64,000 nucleotides of DNA, taken from positions 334,108 through 398,107 of the forward strand of contig NZ_JACYFG010000040.1 in NCBI RefSeq assembly GCF_014803405.1. The letters are read 5' to 3'. The notes under the pieces were generated by a model. It was not told the origin of the DNA. It saw only the letters and a program-made list of their open reading frames with translations, and made no database searches. Source of the stretch: Pelagicoccus enzymogenes. GTDB lineage: Bacteria > Verrucomicrobiota > Verrucomicrobiia > Opitutales > Opitutaceae. A program made the position numbers and the translations under genes. Positions 1 to 9,990 of the stretch are shown one piece after another. Numbering within the stretch: the first letter of the stretch is position 1; every line of letters starts with the position of its first letter.

Positions 1-1
1 G

Positions 2-1159
2 GATATCCCACGCTACCCAAGAAGAGAGTTTATTAAAAAGTCAGCCCTCGGCCTCGCCGCAGCCGGCCTTGCTCCACGAGCAATCTCCTCCCAGCCTTCA
101 CCCCAAGCCATGAAACCAATGCACCAATCCCTTCCCAAATGGAAGGGATTCAACTTCCTAGACTTTTTCGTGCCCAACCCTGCGGAGGCGCGGATCCACA
201 CCTCAGAGGAGAGCTTCAAGTGGATGCGCGACTGGGGCTTCGACTTCGTACGCATCCCCATGGCGTATCCATATTTCCTCGACATCGACTACAGCAAGGA
301 CATCACCCCCGAGGAAGTTTACAAATTCTCGGAAAAGAAAGTCGCTGAGGTCGACGCCATCATCGAAAAGGCCCACAACTACGGCCTGCACGTAAGCCTA
401 AACCTCCACCGAGCCCCGGGCTACTGCATCAACGCCGGCTTCCACGAGCCCTACAACCTCTGGTCCGACCAAGACGCCTTGGACGCCTTTTGCCATCACT
501 GGGCCATGTGGAGCAAGCGCTACAGCGGCTTGCCGAAAGAGCTCATCAGCTTCGACTTGCTAAACGAGCCTTCCTTGCGTGAGGACATGAACGACCAACA
601 CGGCAAGCGGGAAGCCGTTCCGGGCGCGACCTACCACCGCGTGGCCAAAGCCGCCGTGGAAAGCATCCGCCAGCACGCTCCCGAGCACCTCATCGTCGCC
701 GACGGCAACAACGGCGGACACATCGCCGTGCCGGAGCTAGCGGATCTCGATATCGCTCAGAGCTGCCGTGGCTACGTGCCTTTCAACATCTCCCATCACA
801 AGGCGCCATGGGTCTACAAGGACCCCGAAAGCCTGCCGCCCCCCAAATGGCCCGACGGACCAGAAGCCAATCGCGAATCCCTCAAAAAGTTCTACCAACC
901 TTGGTTCGACTTGCAGGACCAGGGAGTAGGCGTCCATTGCGGCGAATGCGGTTGCTACAACAAGACTCCACACGAGGTCTTTCTCGCCTGGTTCGGCGAC
1001 GTGCTGGAGGTGCTGGCCGAACGAAACATCGGCTTCGGACTCTGGGAAATGCATGGCAGCTTCGGCATCCTTGACTCGGGTCGAAGCGACGTGGACTACG
1101 AGGACTGGTACGGGCACAAGCTCGACCGCAAGCTCCTGGAGCTCCTGCAACGCGTGTAA
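2..1159 (+). CDS. Tat-exported GH5-like glycoside hydrolase (5' partial)
   Basis: This is a secreted (beta/alpha)8-barrel hydrolase of the cellulase (GH5) type, probably acting on plant or algal polysaccharide. The frame is open to the left window edge. Upstream of the first ATG (110) it encodes a twin-arginine signal, RREFIKKSALGLAAAGLA (codons from about 20), so the real start lies outside the window and the ATG at 110 is internal. The acid/base Glu is in LLNEPS (codon 566-568). The nucleophile is probably the Glu of HCGECG (codon 944-946), near the strand-7 position usual for GH5. The spacing of about 126 residues fits the family. The substrate cannot be read from the sequence. The next gene, ppk2, follows after 114 bases and is probably unrelated in function. 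Confidence 0.8.
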   Translation, partial: DIPRYPRREFIKKSALGLAAAGLAPRAISSQPSPQAMKPMHQSLPKWKGFNFLDFFVPNPAEARIHTSEESFKWMRDWGFDFVRIPMAYPYFLDIDYSKDITPEEVYKFSEKKVAEVDAIIEKAHNYGLHVSLNLHRAPGYCINAGFHEPYNLWSDQDALDAFCHHWAMWSKRYSGLPKELISFDLLNEPSLREDMNDQHGKREAVPGATYHRVAKAAVESIRQHAPEHLIVADGNNGGHIAVPELADLDIAQSCRGYVPFNISHHKAPWVYKDPESLPPPKWPDGPEANRESLKKFYQPWFDLQDQGVGVHCGECGCYNKTPHEVFLAWFGDVLEVLAERNIGFGLWEMHGSFGILDSGRSDVDYEDWYGHKLDRKLLELLQRV

Positions 1160-1273
1160 CCGCGGCTTGCAAGGCGATTCCGCATTTCCTGTCGGCGCGA
1201 AACTGTCACTCGCAACCTCATTGCGATGTTGCCAGTCGCGTAGCAGCGAAATCTACTGCAAGGCCATTCGCCC

Positions 1274-2047
1274 ATGAAGTACACGCCCGAATACGAAGCC
1301 GAACTCAAAGACCTGCAACGCGAGCTCGTCCTCCTGCAGCAGCACGTCGTGCAAAACGACAAGCGGCTCCTGATCATCTTCGAGGGACGAGACGCCGCCG
1401 GAAAAGGCGGCGCCATCCGACACTTCACCCGCCACCTCAACCCGCGGGCCATGAGGGTCATCGCCTTGCCCAAACCAACCGAAAAGGAAGTCGGGCAATG
1501 GTTCTTCCAACGCTACTTCCTCGGCCTGCCCAATCCCGGCGAAATCATTTTTTTCGACCGTAGCTGGTACAACCGAGCCGTGGTCGAACCCGTGATGGGC
1601 TTTTGCACTCCCGAACAATACGAGGAATTCATGGGCCAAGTGAACAACATCGAGAAGATGCTCATCGACGACGGCATCCAAATCATAAAGTTCTGGTTCT
1701 CCATCAACCGCACCGCCCAACAGAACCGCTTCGAGGCTCGCAAGTCTGATATCCTGAAGCAGTGGAAGCTCAGCACAGTCGACGCCCTCGCTCAGGAAAA
1801 GTGGGACGACTTTACGTACTACAAGGAAAAGATGTTCGAGCGCACCCATACGCTCAGCTCCCCATGGGTCATCGTAAACGGAAACGACAAGCCTCGTGCC
1901 CGTCTCGAATCCATTCGCTACGTGCTTTCCCAAACAGAGTACGCAGGCAAAGGGAAAACCAGCACCCGCCTCCACCCCAACAGCAAGGTCGTCCGTCCCT
2001 ACGACCAGGAATACCTCGTAGCCAAGCGAGAGTCGGACAAGCTCTAA
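1274..2047 (+). CDS. ppk2: polyphosphate kinase 2 family protein
   Basis: PPK2 enzymes move phosphate between polyphosphate and nucleotides (NDP or NMP) in the cytoplasm. The 257-residue length matches single-domain PPK2. The Walker A loop GRDAAGKGG is at residues 38-46, followed by the family motif FFDRSWYNR (about 93-101), which supplies the second catalytic Asp and Arg. The start ATG is followed directly by the usual family N-terminus (MKYTPEYEAEL...). Whether it prefers ADP, GDP or AMP cannot be decided by eye. The gene stands alone, with a 256-base gap downstream. Confidence 0.9.
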   Translation: MKYTPEYEAELKDLQRELVLLQQHVVQNDKRLLIIFEGRDAAGKGGAIRHFTRHLNPRAMRVIALPKPTEKEVGQWFFQRYFLGLPNPGEIIFFDRSWYNRAVVEPVMGFCTPEQYEEFMGQVNNIEKMLIDDGIQIIKFWFSINRTAQQNRFEARKSDILKQWKLSTVDALAQEKWDDFTYYKEKMFERTHTLSSPWVIVNGNDKPRARLESIRYVLSQTEYAGKGKTSTRLHPNSKVVRPYDQEYLVAKRESDKL

Positions 2048-2119
2048 GGAGTGTCTTTAGGTCAGCTCTTTGCTGGTTCGAGCCCCTCCTCCCTGGCCGA
2101 CAGGGGGAGATTCCTTCCG

Positions 2120-2141
2120 CTAGTTCGCCCATTTGAACTAG
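2120..2141. promoter_or_regulatory. inverted repeat CTAGTTC-N8-GAACTAG
   Basis: Perfect 7-base arms separated by 8 bases lie between ppk2 and the haloperoxidase fusion gene, about 160 bases before the latter's start. It has no T-run, so it is not a convincing terminator. It could be an operator. This is seen in the sequence only; the role is unknown. Confidence 0.35.
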
Positions 2142-2303
2142 GGATTTCCTGTATATCTGGACAACTAGATTGACCCCTACACCACGTAGAGCGATGGTGA
2201 CGGCGGCCAGATGGCTGCCATCGAAGGACCGCGAGTCCTGACATCCATCGCGCCAGCTGCCCCTTGGCCACCCCCTTTGAGCCAAGCCTAGCTACCGCAA
2301 ACA

Positions 2304-5300
2304 ATGAACACCCAAACTTCTTCGGAAGTGCTTCCCCGGGCACTTCCCTTCGGTCGTTTACCATTAGCGTTCCTGATGACGCTCTGGGCCTTTTGCTTGG
2401 CGAGCCCCGCCTTGCGCGGAAAGTTTACCGACGTAACCGAAAGCGTCGGCATCGACGAATACGAGCGGGTCACCCGACTCTTTTCCGACTTCGTGGTGCG
2501 CGGCGGCACGCCCATCGTCATGGACTTCGACGGCAACGGTTGGCTCGACCTCTACATCATCCGCTACCAGCTCGACGACATCATCTACCTCAACCAAGAC
2601 GGCGTCTTCACCAAGACCGTCAACCCCCTCGGCCTCGATACGAAAAACGGCGGAAACGTGGGAGCTTGGGCAGACATCGACAACGACGGAGACAACGACA
2701 TGATCGTGGGCGTCGCCGACGCCAAATCCAACCTCCTCTACCTCAACAACGGTGACGGCACCTTCACCGAGTCCGCCGCCGCCCGCGGTCTCGACCTCAC
2801 CGCGACCCTGGAGGACCACCAATCCACGGCCGTCACGGTGGGCGACATCAACCGAGACGGCTACCTCGACGTCATCACCGGCAGCTGGGGCGTCGATCTC
2901 ACCGACGAAACCCGCTATGAGCACTACGCCCTGTTCCTGAACCAAGGAGCCAGCAATCCCGGCCACTTCACCAACGTCACGCAAACCGCCGAGTACCTCT
3001 TCTTCGGCCTTGGCATCAACATCTTCTCGCCCGCCATCACCGACCTCGACCAGGACGGTTGGCCGGACATCGCCACCACCGTCGACTTCGGCGACTCCGC
3101 CTTGCATTGGAACGATGCAGACGGCACCTTCACCAACGCCACCGCAGCCTCCGGCGTAGGCCTCGCAAACCACGCCATGGGTACAGCCATCGGCGATATC
3201 GACAACGACGGAGACCTCGATTGGTTCGTCACCACTATCGCCAATACCCGCGACATAAACGGCGAGGTCAACCCCCTCTACATCAACCAAGGCAACCGCC
3301 TCTTCGACAACAAGTCCGTCGCCGCCGGCGTCGCCTTTTCCGGCTGGGGCTGGGGTACCAACATGTTCGACTACGATCTGGACGGCGACCTCGACATCGT
3401 AGACGTCAACCAGGAAGACGTCACTCCGGAAGGGCCGGTCAACGAAGGCCACATGTTCCTCTGGCGCAACGACCGCGACCTCAAGTTCACCGACGTCTCC
3501 CAAGAGGAGAACGCCTACGAGCTCTCCCGCGGCGCCGGACTCGTCAACTTCGACTACAACAACGACGGCGCGCTCGACCTCTTTTACGTCAACCAGCATT
3601 CCCGGCCCACGCTGCTCAAGAACGAAAAAACGCGGGCCAACGCATGGCTGAAGATAAAGCTGGAAGGCACCCTCTCCAACCCAGCTGGCATCGGGGCGTT
3701 CGTCACCGTGCAACCCAACCCCAACGGCCAGAGCTACGTTCGCGAGTTCAACCCCACCAACGCCTACCTCGCCCAGCTCAGTCCCTACCTCCACTTCGGC
3801 TTTCCCGCAGCCACCAAACTACACAAAGTCACCGTTCGCTGGCCAAGCTCCATCGTCCAAGAGCTCCACGACGTATCACCCAGCCAACTACTAACCATCG
3901 TCGAGGACGAATCCCTTCTCGCAGGAAACACCATCCCCGTCTTCTCCAAGGTACCCCAAGACCAAGTTGCTACCCGCGGTCAGCCCCTCACCCTCTCCGT
4001 AGAAATTGAAGGCGGCTTCCGCCCCACCATCACTTGGTTCCGCAACGGCGTATTGCTGGCTGGATACGAGGGACTCGAAATCACCTTGCCCGACATGCAG
4101 CCAAACAAGGCAGGCACTTACCACGCCGTCGCCACCAACGCGGCAGGCTCCACCGAGACGAGCAGCTTCGTGGTGGGGGTTCGTTCCGACTTCTCCAATC
4201 GCAATATCGCCCGACGCTGGAACGAACTCGTGCTCGACTCAGCCCGTATCAACTTTCCGGATCCCCCCATCGTAGCCCGTACCTTCTTTCACTGCTCCGC
4301 AGCCATGTGGGATGCCTATTGGGCCTACCAGCCCGAAGGTTGGAGCCACGCGCAAGCCCTCTTCCAAAAAGAGACGCCCAACCTGCCCGCCGACGAAGCC
4401 ACCCGCGCCGCCCAGCAAGCGGAAGCTCTCTCCCACGCCGTATTCACCGTCGCCACCGAACGCTACCGCAAAGCTTTCAACCACGAAGCCATCCTGCTCG
4501 CCCTACGCGACTTCATGACGGACAACGGCTACGACCCCGACGACCTCAGCATAGAAGGTAGCAGTCCGGCCGCCGTAGGCAACCGCATCGGCAAAGCCAT
4601 CCTTAGCATCAGCCTCGAGGACGGCTCAAACGAGGCCAACGGCTACGCCGACACCACCGGCTACGCCCCCGTCAACGAGCCGCTCATCTATGGCAATTCC
4701 GGCGTCACCCTGAGCGACCCCAATCGCTGGCAACCACTCAACCTCGCCCGCTCCATCACCAAAAACGGCATCGACCTCGGGCCGGAAGTGCAACAGTTCC
4801 TCACCCCCGGCTGGAACTGGGTCACGCCCTTCGCTTTGGAAAAGCCGACCGACAGCACCATCCTGATCGATCCCGGCCCTCAGCCCCTATTCGGTACGGA
4901 AACGGAGGCTCAGCTCATCTCCGAAATGGTCGAGGTCATTCGTGCCTCTTCCATCATGGACCCCACCCAAGAGGTCATCATCGACGCCTCGCCCGGCGGG
5001 TTGCAGCAAAACAATCCCTGGCTGACGCAAGACGGCCAAGGCCACGCCCTCAACCCCTTCACCGGCCAGCCCTACGCTCCCAACCCCGTCAATCAAGGCG
5101 ACTACTTCCGCCTCACCGCAGAGTTCTGGTCCGACGGACCTGGCATCGAAGGCCCTCCCGGCGTCTGGAACATGCTGCACAACCAAACCACCGACGATCC
5201 GCGTTTCACGCGCAAGCTAGGCGGAGTCGGCCCCGAGCTCTCTCCGCTCGAATGGGACGTGCACGCCTACCTCGCCCTAAACGGCGCTCTGCACGACGCC

Positions 5301-6539
5301 GCCATCGCCGCTTGGACCATCAAGTCAAAGTACGACTCGATCCGCCCGATTTCCATGATCCGCTACCTCGCCTCCCTCGGCCAATCCAGCGATCCCCAAC
5401 TCCCCAACTACCACGCCTCCGGACTTCCGCTCGAGCCCGGCCTCATCGAACTGATAACCGCCGAGTCTTCCGCCGCCGGACAACGCCACGCCCACCTGAA
5501 AGACTACATCGACGAGCTCGCCATTTACTCCTGGAGAGGCGTGCCCAACAAACCCGACGAGGACATCGCAGGGGTCGGCTGGGTACGAGCTGCCGACTGG
5601 GGTCCCTACCACTTGCGCACCTTCCCAACCCCCAATTTCGCCGGCTACGTTTCCGGACACTCTACCTTTTCACGGGCTGGAGCCGAAGTCATGGCCTTGC
5701 TGACCGGATCGCCCTTCTTTCCCGGAGGGCTCAAGGAATTCAACTTCGAGGCAGGCAAGTATTTACAAGTTGAATACGGCCCCCGAGAAGACCTCACCAT
5801 CCAAGTCGCCACTTACTACGATGCCGCCGACCTAACCGGCGTAGCGCGTATCTACTGCGGCGTTCACATCGCCGCCGACGACTTCGTGGGCCGCAAGGTC
5901 GGTGCCCGAGTCGGCGCCGACGCCGTTCTCAAGACCTTAGCCCTACGCCAAGGGGCAAGCGCGCCCGCAGGCGTGCTTGACACGCGTATCCAGGCGCCCC
6001 TTACAAACCACGGCGATGCCCTTCTCGTTTCCTATCAGGCTCCAGCGCCGCTCCTCACCCGTCTCGCCAGCACGCTCGAAGAGGCGCTCGCAAGCGACGA
6101 GAAAGCAGTGTACGCCACGCCCGCCGGAGACGGGGAAATCCAGTTCGTCGTCAGGGGAGAGGCTCTTTCGCGAATTGAAATCCTGAGCCAGGTAAGCCCT
6201 AGCGAAACCGTAACGCTCGACTTCAGCATAGATACCACCGAGCCCGTGGCCCTCCTCGCTACGGGAACCTGCGAGCATGCCGCTAGCTTGACGCTACACG
6301 CCAAGGACGGAGACACCTATCAGTTCCACTCCGCCAACCAGACTTGGATCGATCACCCCAGCGCTTCGCTCGCCTCCACCTTTGCCAACCGTCGAGACCT
6401 CGCCGGCGAAGAACTTGCAAGCACGGATTCCGCCCTTCCCTTGATCCTCAGCCAAGGCAACTACCGACTCACCCTAGCCAGCGAATCAAGCGAAACGGCC
6501 CCTGCCCAGCTCCGCCTGGAATTAGTGCGCGACCAGTAG
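2304..6539 (+). CDS. UnbV/FG-GAP, Ig-like and vanadium-dependent haloperoxidase fusion, secreted
   Basis: This 1411-residue exported protein has a signal peptide at about 1-38, FG-GAP/VCBS-type calcium-binding repeats (DFDGNGWLDLY, DIDNDGDND and others) at about 40-440, an ASPIC/UnbV domain at about 445-535, an Ig-like domain at about 550-620 (YHAVATNAAGS), a PAP2-type vanadium haloperoxidase domain at about 625-1260, and a C-terminal beta-rich tail. The full vanadate-ligand set of haloperoxidases is readable: K1007 and R1014 (K-x6-R), S1117-G1118-H1119 (SGHSTF), R1182 and H1188 (R-x5-H). The enzyme probably oxidises halide with peroxide outside the cytoplasm, or is a related acid phosphatase. 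The propeller repeats may anchor it or bind polysaccharide. The fusion order is unusual to my knowledge. Confidence 0.85.
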   Translation: MNTQTSSEVLPRALPFGRLPLAFLMTLWAFCLASPALRGKFTDVTESVGIDEYERVTRLFSDFVVRGGTPIVMDFDGNGWLDLYIIRYQLDDIIYLNQDGVFTKTVNPLGLDTKNGGNVGAWADIDNDGDNDMIVGVADAKSNLLYLNNGDGTFTESAAARGLDLTATLEDHQSTAVTVGDINRDGYLDVITGSWGVDLTDETRYEHYALFLNQGASNPGHFTNVTQTAEYLFFGLGINIFSPAITDLDQDGWPDIATTVDFGDSALHWNDADGTFTNATAASGVGLANHAMGTAIGDIDNDGDLDWFVTTIANTRDINGEVNPLYINQGNRLFDNKSVAAGVAFSGWGWGTNMFDYDLDGDLDIVDVNQEDVTPEGPVNEGHMFLWRNDRDLKFTDVSQEENAYELSRGAGLVNFDYNNDGALDLFYVNQHSRPTLLKNEKTRANAWLKIKLEGTLSNPAGIGAFVTVQPNPNGQSYVREFNPTNAYLAQLSPYLHFGFPAATKLHKVTVRWPSSIVQELHDVSPSQLLTIVEDESLLAGNTIPVFSKVPQDQVATRGQPLTLSVEIEGGFRPTITWFRNGVLLAGYEGLEITLPDMQPNKAGTYHAVATNAAGSTETSSFVVGVRSDFSNRNIARRWNELVLDSARINFPDPPIVARTFFHCSAAMWDAYWAYQPEGWSHAQALFQKETPNLPADEATRAAQQAEALSHAVFTVATERYRKAFNHEAILLALRDFMTDNGYDPDDLSIEGSSPAAVGNRIGKAILSISLEDGSNEANGYADTTGYAPVNEPLIYGNSGVTLSDPNRWQPLNLARSITKNGIDLGPEVQQFLTPGWNWVTPFALEKPTDSTILIDPGPQPLFGTETEAQLISEMVEVIRASSIMDPTQEVIIDASPGGLQQNNPWLTQDGQGHALNPFTGQPYAPNPVNQGDYFRLTAEFWSDGPGIEGPPGVWNMLHNQTTDDPRFTRKLGGVGPELSPLEWDVHAYLALNGALHDAAIAAWTIKSKYDSIRPISMIRYLASLGQSSDPQLPNYHASGLPLEPGLIELITAESSAAGQRHAHLKDYIDELAIYSWRGVPNKPDEDIAGVGWVRAADWGPYHLRTFPTPNFAGYVSGHSTFSRAGAEVMALLTGSPFFPGGLKEFNFEAGKYLQVEYGPREDLTIQVATYYDAADLTGVARIYCGVHIAADDFVGRKVGARVGADAVLKTLALRQGASAPAGVLDTRIQAPLTNHGDALLVSYQAPAPLLTRLASTLEEALASDEKAVYATPAGDGEIQFVVRGEALSRIEILSQVSPSETVTLDFSIDTTEPVALLATGTCEHAASLTLHAKDGDTYQFHSANQTWIDHPSASLASTFANRRDLAGEELASTDSALPLILSQGNYRLTLASESSETAPAQLRLELVRDQ

Positions 6540-6686
6540 CGCTCTATCGCTCTAGTCGAAGGAAAAATGAACTTGCTGCACCCGTTGGATTTTTTCATCT
6601 AACCCTCACAATCAAGCACCCCAAACAGGCCGCAAAACCTGAGAAGTTGCCCTGATTGCATCGCCTCCCCCCTTCGAGGTTTACGC

Positions 6687-8327
6687 ATGAAAAAACAAGT
6701 TCTTCTCTCATTCCTTGCTGGGGCCTTGCTCGCGGGAACCATCGTCAGCATCATCTCCCTGCAAAAGGGAAACCTTGCGGAGGAGCCAAGCCCCAGCAGC
6801 TCGCCCCGCTTCGTTTCGCAGGCCGAGCTCGGCATTTGGGAACAGATCGCCGCCCAAAACGACAGCATTCTCCACGCCGCCACCCCGCCACCACGTATCG
6901 AGCGCATGGTTGCGCCTTGGGAGCCTTCCGAGGCCATCATTCTCTCCATGCAGCTGGAAATCATGCTGAACGAGCCGGAGCTCGCCGAGCTCTACATCGA
7001 GATCCTTAGCAAAGTGCTTCCCCACACCGACGCCATCGCCCTCTACCACCGCAGCGATCGTCCACTGGTTTCCCGCTTCGTATCCCTCGCCGAAAAGGAT
7101 AGCCGGATCGGAGACCTCGTCGAAAGAATCGAGTTCGTGCCCTCGGAAATCGGTTCTCCCTGGATACGGGACTACGGTCCCCTCTTCGGCTACGACCGCT
7201 CCGGCAAGCTCATCCTTTTCGACACAGCCTATATCGATCCGCGTATCCAATTTTCTAATATACTGAACGCCCGCACCTCTCCCGACCCCAGCGACGTGCA
7301 ACGCATCGAAGCCGGCATCTACGCAGACGTGGAAAACCTTCGCGGATCGGACATATCGCCCTCCATCCTCGCCGGACACCTCCAGGTCAACCGCTCCTTG
7401 CCGACCTTGCTGGTTCGTCCTCCGCTCCTGCTAGCAGGCGGAGATTTCCAATTGCTCGACTCGCGTACGGCTTTCGTATCCCAATCAACCTTGGAGGCAA
7501 ACGGTGGTCGCACCGACTTTCTGGAATCCCTCTTTCGCAAGTACCTCGGCATCCAGAACGTGCACTACCTCGCCCCCTTCCCCGGCGAAACCATCGAGCA
7601 CCTGGACTTCGTCATGCAAATCCTCGATTCGCAAACGATCCTCGTCGCCAAGCCACCCGAATTCGAGGACCGCGAAATCACCAGCTTCAAGCTTCTCAAG
7701 CGCGAGGCCGCCCAACGCATGACTCGCAACAAGGCCTACCTGCAAAAACACTTCCCCAAAGCCAGGCTCCTGCCCGTCCCCACCCCGCCGCCACTTTTGC
7801 CCAGCGAAGCCGATCTTCTCGAAGCCGCCTTCACCGACGCGCTTATCCTGCTCGCCGAAGAGGCGGGGATCGAAGGGGAGGAAGTTATCGTGGAAAAACG
7901 CAACGAACGCGGCCAGCTGACCCGAACCTTGCACGAAGCCATCGCCCTACGCATCCGCAAGGACCTGCCTTCGGTTCGCTCCCTCTCCCTCGCCCAAGAC
8001 CAAAAGACCATTGTCTCCCACTACATGGGCGAACCCTACGAGAACCTTCGCCGCGCCACTTCCGAACCGCTCACCCACTACCGGAGCTACCTCAATTCCC
8101 TGCAAATCGTCCTGCCCAACGGCAAGGAGCTCATCCTCATTCCCCGTTACGATCCCCTGCCCGGAGACGATCCGAAGGTCTTCGAACGCATGGAAGCGGA
8201 GACTCTAGCCGCCTACCGGATCGCGCGGCCTCAAGCCCAGCTGGAATGGATCAATTGCAGCAATATCATCGACCGCATGGGGGCCGTGCACTGCATGACC
8301 CTCACCTTGCCGCAGCATCGCCCCTAG
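6687..8327 (+). CDS. agmatine deiminase / peptidyl-arginine deiminase (PAD_porph) family protein, exported
   Basis: This family hydrolyses the guanidino group of agmatine or peptidyl-arginine to release ammonia. The protein has 546 residues with an N-terminal signal or anchor segment (about 4-24), so it probably acts outside the cytoplasm, unlike metabolic AguA. Catalytic elements are visible: W-I-R-D162-Y-G-P, AGGDFQL, H305-L-D307, and the nucleophile C536 in MGAVHCMT near the C-terminus. Agmatine deiminases run about 350-380 residues; here about 150 extra residues (roughly 330-480) lie between the His and Cys motifs. The substrate may therefore differ. The usual GG before the catalytic Cys region is replaced by MGA. 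Confidence 0.75.
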   Translation: MKKQVLLSFLAGALLAGTIVSIISLQKGNLAEEPSPSSSPRFVSQAELGIWEQIAAQNDSILHAATPPPRIERMVAPWEPSEAIILSMQLEIMLNEPELAELYIEILSKVLPHTDAIALYHRSDRPLVSRFVSLAEKDSRIGDLVERIEFVPSEIGSPWIRDYGPLFGYDRSGKLILFDTAYIDPRIQFSNILNARTSPDPSDVQRIEAGIYADVENLRGSDISPSILAGHLQVNRSLPTLLVRPPLLLAGGDFQLLDSRTAFVSQSTLEANGGRTDFLESLFRKYLGIQNVHYLAPFPGETIEHLDFVMQILDSQTILVAKPPEFEDREITSFKLLKREAAQRMTRNKAYLQKHFPKARLLPVPTPPPLLPSEADLLEAAFTDALILLAEEAGIEGEEVIVEKRNERGQLTRTLHEAIALRIRKDLPSVRSLSLAQDQKTIVSHYMGEPYENLRRATSEPLTHYRSYLNSLQIVLPNGKELILIPRYDPLPGDDPKVFERMEAETLAAYRIARPQAQLEWINCSNIIDRMGAVHCMTLTLPQHRP

Positions 8328-8373
8328 GGAGGAGGCGAAACGACGTAACCAACTTTCAACTACAACCCAAAAA

Positions 8374-8754
8374 TCAAGTCCCCTCGCGCAACCAAGCCCG
8401 AGCGGTATCGATTTCGGAAACGTCGTAGTAGTTCACCGCAGCCTTGGTAAAGGGCTTGCACAAGGTCGCCATCGCCTTTTCCCAAGTCTTGTTCCCCACG
8501 ATCGCCATGCGGAAAATGGCGTTGTAGTGATGCAGCCCGAACTTCGCGTCCTCCAGCATGCCATCCAAAGTCCAGCCTTCGAAATCCGCGCAGTCGAACA
8601 GCAGCCGCACTTGACCGAACTTCTCCACTCCCTCGTCGATGACCGGTATGAACTTTTCGCAGTCCGCTTGCGTCAGCTTTCCGCAAACCTTCACCTCTAC
8701 GATCCTGCCGTCCGCCGCGGTACGCACTTGCAGGTCATGCGTATTTGTTGCCAT
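8374..8754 (-). CDS. STAS/SpoIIAA-like domain protein
   Basis: This is a 126-residue cytoplasmic protein of the SpoIIAA-like (STAS superfamily) type: short beta-alpha repeats, KFIPVIDEGVEKFG, then VRLLFDCADFEGW and a C-terminal helix with TARAWL. Such proteins are usually single-domain and of unclear role; some bind lipids or act as anti-anti-sigma-like partners. The frame is open further upstream, but the ATG at 8754 gives the family's normal N-terminus (MATNTHDLQV) and avoids running into rlmN, which is divergent. No kinase or phosphatase partner is next to it. Confidence 0.7.
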   Translation of the reverse strand: MATNTHDLQVRTAADGRIVEVKVCGKLTQADCEKFIPVIDEGVEKFGQVRLLFDCADFEGWTLDGMLEDAKFGLHHYNAIFRMAIVGNKTWEKAMATLCKPFTKAAVNYYDVSEIDTARAWLREGT

Positions 8755-8961
8755 GAGTATCCTTCGTTTAGATCCGGAAAGCCTCTCCTTCCGATTGCTG
8801 AAACTATAACTGCAGCACCGGCGAATCGCAAATTTGCCCGCGAGAAAATAAGCTCCGCCTTCAAGCGCGAAACGACGCCTTATGGGAAACAAACTTGCCC
8901 CCGACTCCCTCCTAGCTATTCCCAAGCACACTCGAAACCGCGACGCGAAAGAGACAACGCC

Positions 8962-9990
8962 ATGAAACACTCACTCTACGACCTACCAGAACTCACGAAG
9001 CACCTCAGCCGCAAAGGCTTGGGAGATCGCGAGCTGCGTCGTAGCAACCGACTGCTCTTCCGCGAATTCAAGCCGCTCGAAGCCATCGGCTGGGATTCCG
9101 ACATTCTGGAGGAAATAAAAGGAGCCTTCGAAACCTCCTACCTGACCCTCGTCTCCCGTATCGATTCCAACATCGACGGAGCCAGCAAGCTGCTCTTCGA
9201 AACGCGAGACGGAAAGAAGATCGAGACCGTAATCCTGCGCATCGCCACCGGACGCACCAGCATCTGCGTTTCCTCCCAAGTCGGCTGCACCGAGAAGTGC
9301 CGCTTCTGCGCCACCGGCGAGCTGGGATTCTTCCGCAACCTCAAACGCGAGGAAATCCTCGACCAAGTGGTACAGGCCGGCCGCATCCTCGCCGAGGAAG
9401 GGCGCAGCCTGCGCAACATCGTCTTCATGGGCATGGGCGAACCCTTGCGCAACTACCAGAACCTGATGGGAGCCCTCGAGCTGCTCACCACCCAAAACGT
9501 CTTCAACTTCGCCCCCAAACGCATCACCGTATCCTCTTTGGGGATACCGGAACTTATACTCAAGTTCGCCCGCCGCTTCCCCCAGGTCGGATTCGCCCTC
9601 AGCCTCAACGGCTCGAACGACGCAGGCCGCAGCGCCGTAATGCCCATCAACGACCGCCACCCCATGTCCCAATTGCGGGCCATGCTGGAGGAGCTCGAGG
9701 AGATACGCGGCACCGGCGCCATGATCGAGTACATCATGTTCAAGGACCTCAACGACAGCCTAGAAGCCGCCGACGAAGTGGCCGCCTTCCTGCAGGGACT
9801 CGACGCCCACGTAAACTTGATTCCCTACAATCCGGACTACTCGCTCAACAAGTCCTACCTCCCCTCCGACACCGGAACCATCGAAGCCTTCAAGAGCCGC
9901 CTGCAAGCCGCCGGCTACAAGGTCACGCGCCGCTTCTCCCTCGGCCAAGACATCGCCGCCGCCTGCGGCCAGCTGGCCAACAAAGGGTAG
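8962..9990 (+). CDS. rlmN: 23S rRNA/tRNA adenine-C2 methyltransferase RlmN (radical SAM)
   Basis: RlmN methylates C2 of A2503 in 23S rRNA and A37 of some tRNAs with a radical SAM mechanism. The 342-residue protein from ATG 8962 has the [4Fe-4S] motif C109-x3-C113-x2-C116 (CTEKCRFC), the GMGEPLRNY motif, and C335 near the C-terminus (AAACGQL), which corresponds to the methyl-carrying Cys. Both cysteines needed for the two-step mechanism are present. The open frame extends to 8527, but that part overlaps the divergent STAS gene and lacks family similarity. Cfr and RlmN are close relatives; the context and sequence look housekeeping. Confidence 0.9.
   Translation: MKHSLYDLPELTKHLSRKGLGDRELRRSNRLLFREFKPLEAIGWDSDILEEIKGAFETSYLTLVSRIDSNIDGASKLLFETRDGKKIETVILRIATGRTSICVSSQVGCTEKCRFCATGELGFFRNLKREEILDQVVQAGRILAEEGRSLRNIVFMGMGEPLRNYQNLMGALELLTTQNVFNFAPKRITVSSLGIPELILKFARRFPQVGFALSLNGSNDAGRSAVMPINDRHPMSQLRAMLEELEEIRGTGAMIEYIMFKDLNDSLEAADEVAAFLQGLDAHVNLIPYNPDYSLNKSYLPSDTGTIEAFKSRLQAAGYKVTRRFSLGQDIAAACGQLANKG

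Noticed and set aside
2364..3794. 476-residue minus-strand open frame
   Set aside because: It is antisense to the FG-GAP repeats; Val/Gly/Glu-rich repeats are the mirror of the Asp-rich calcium loops.
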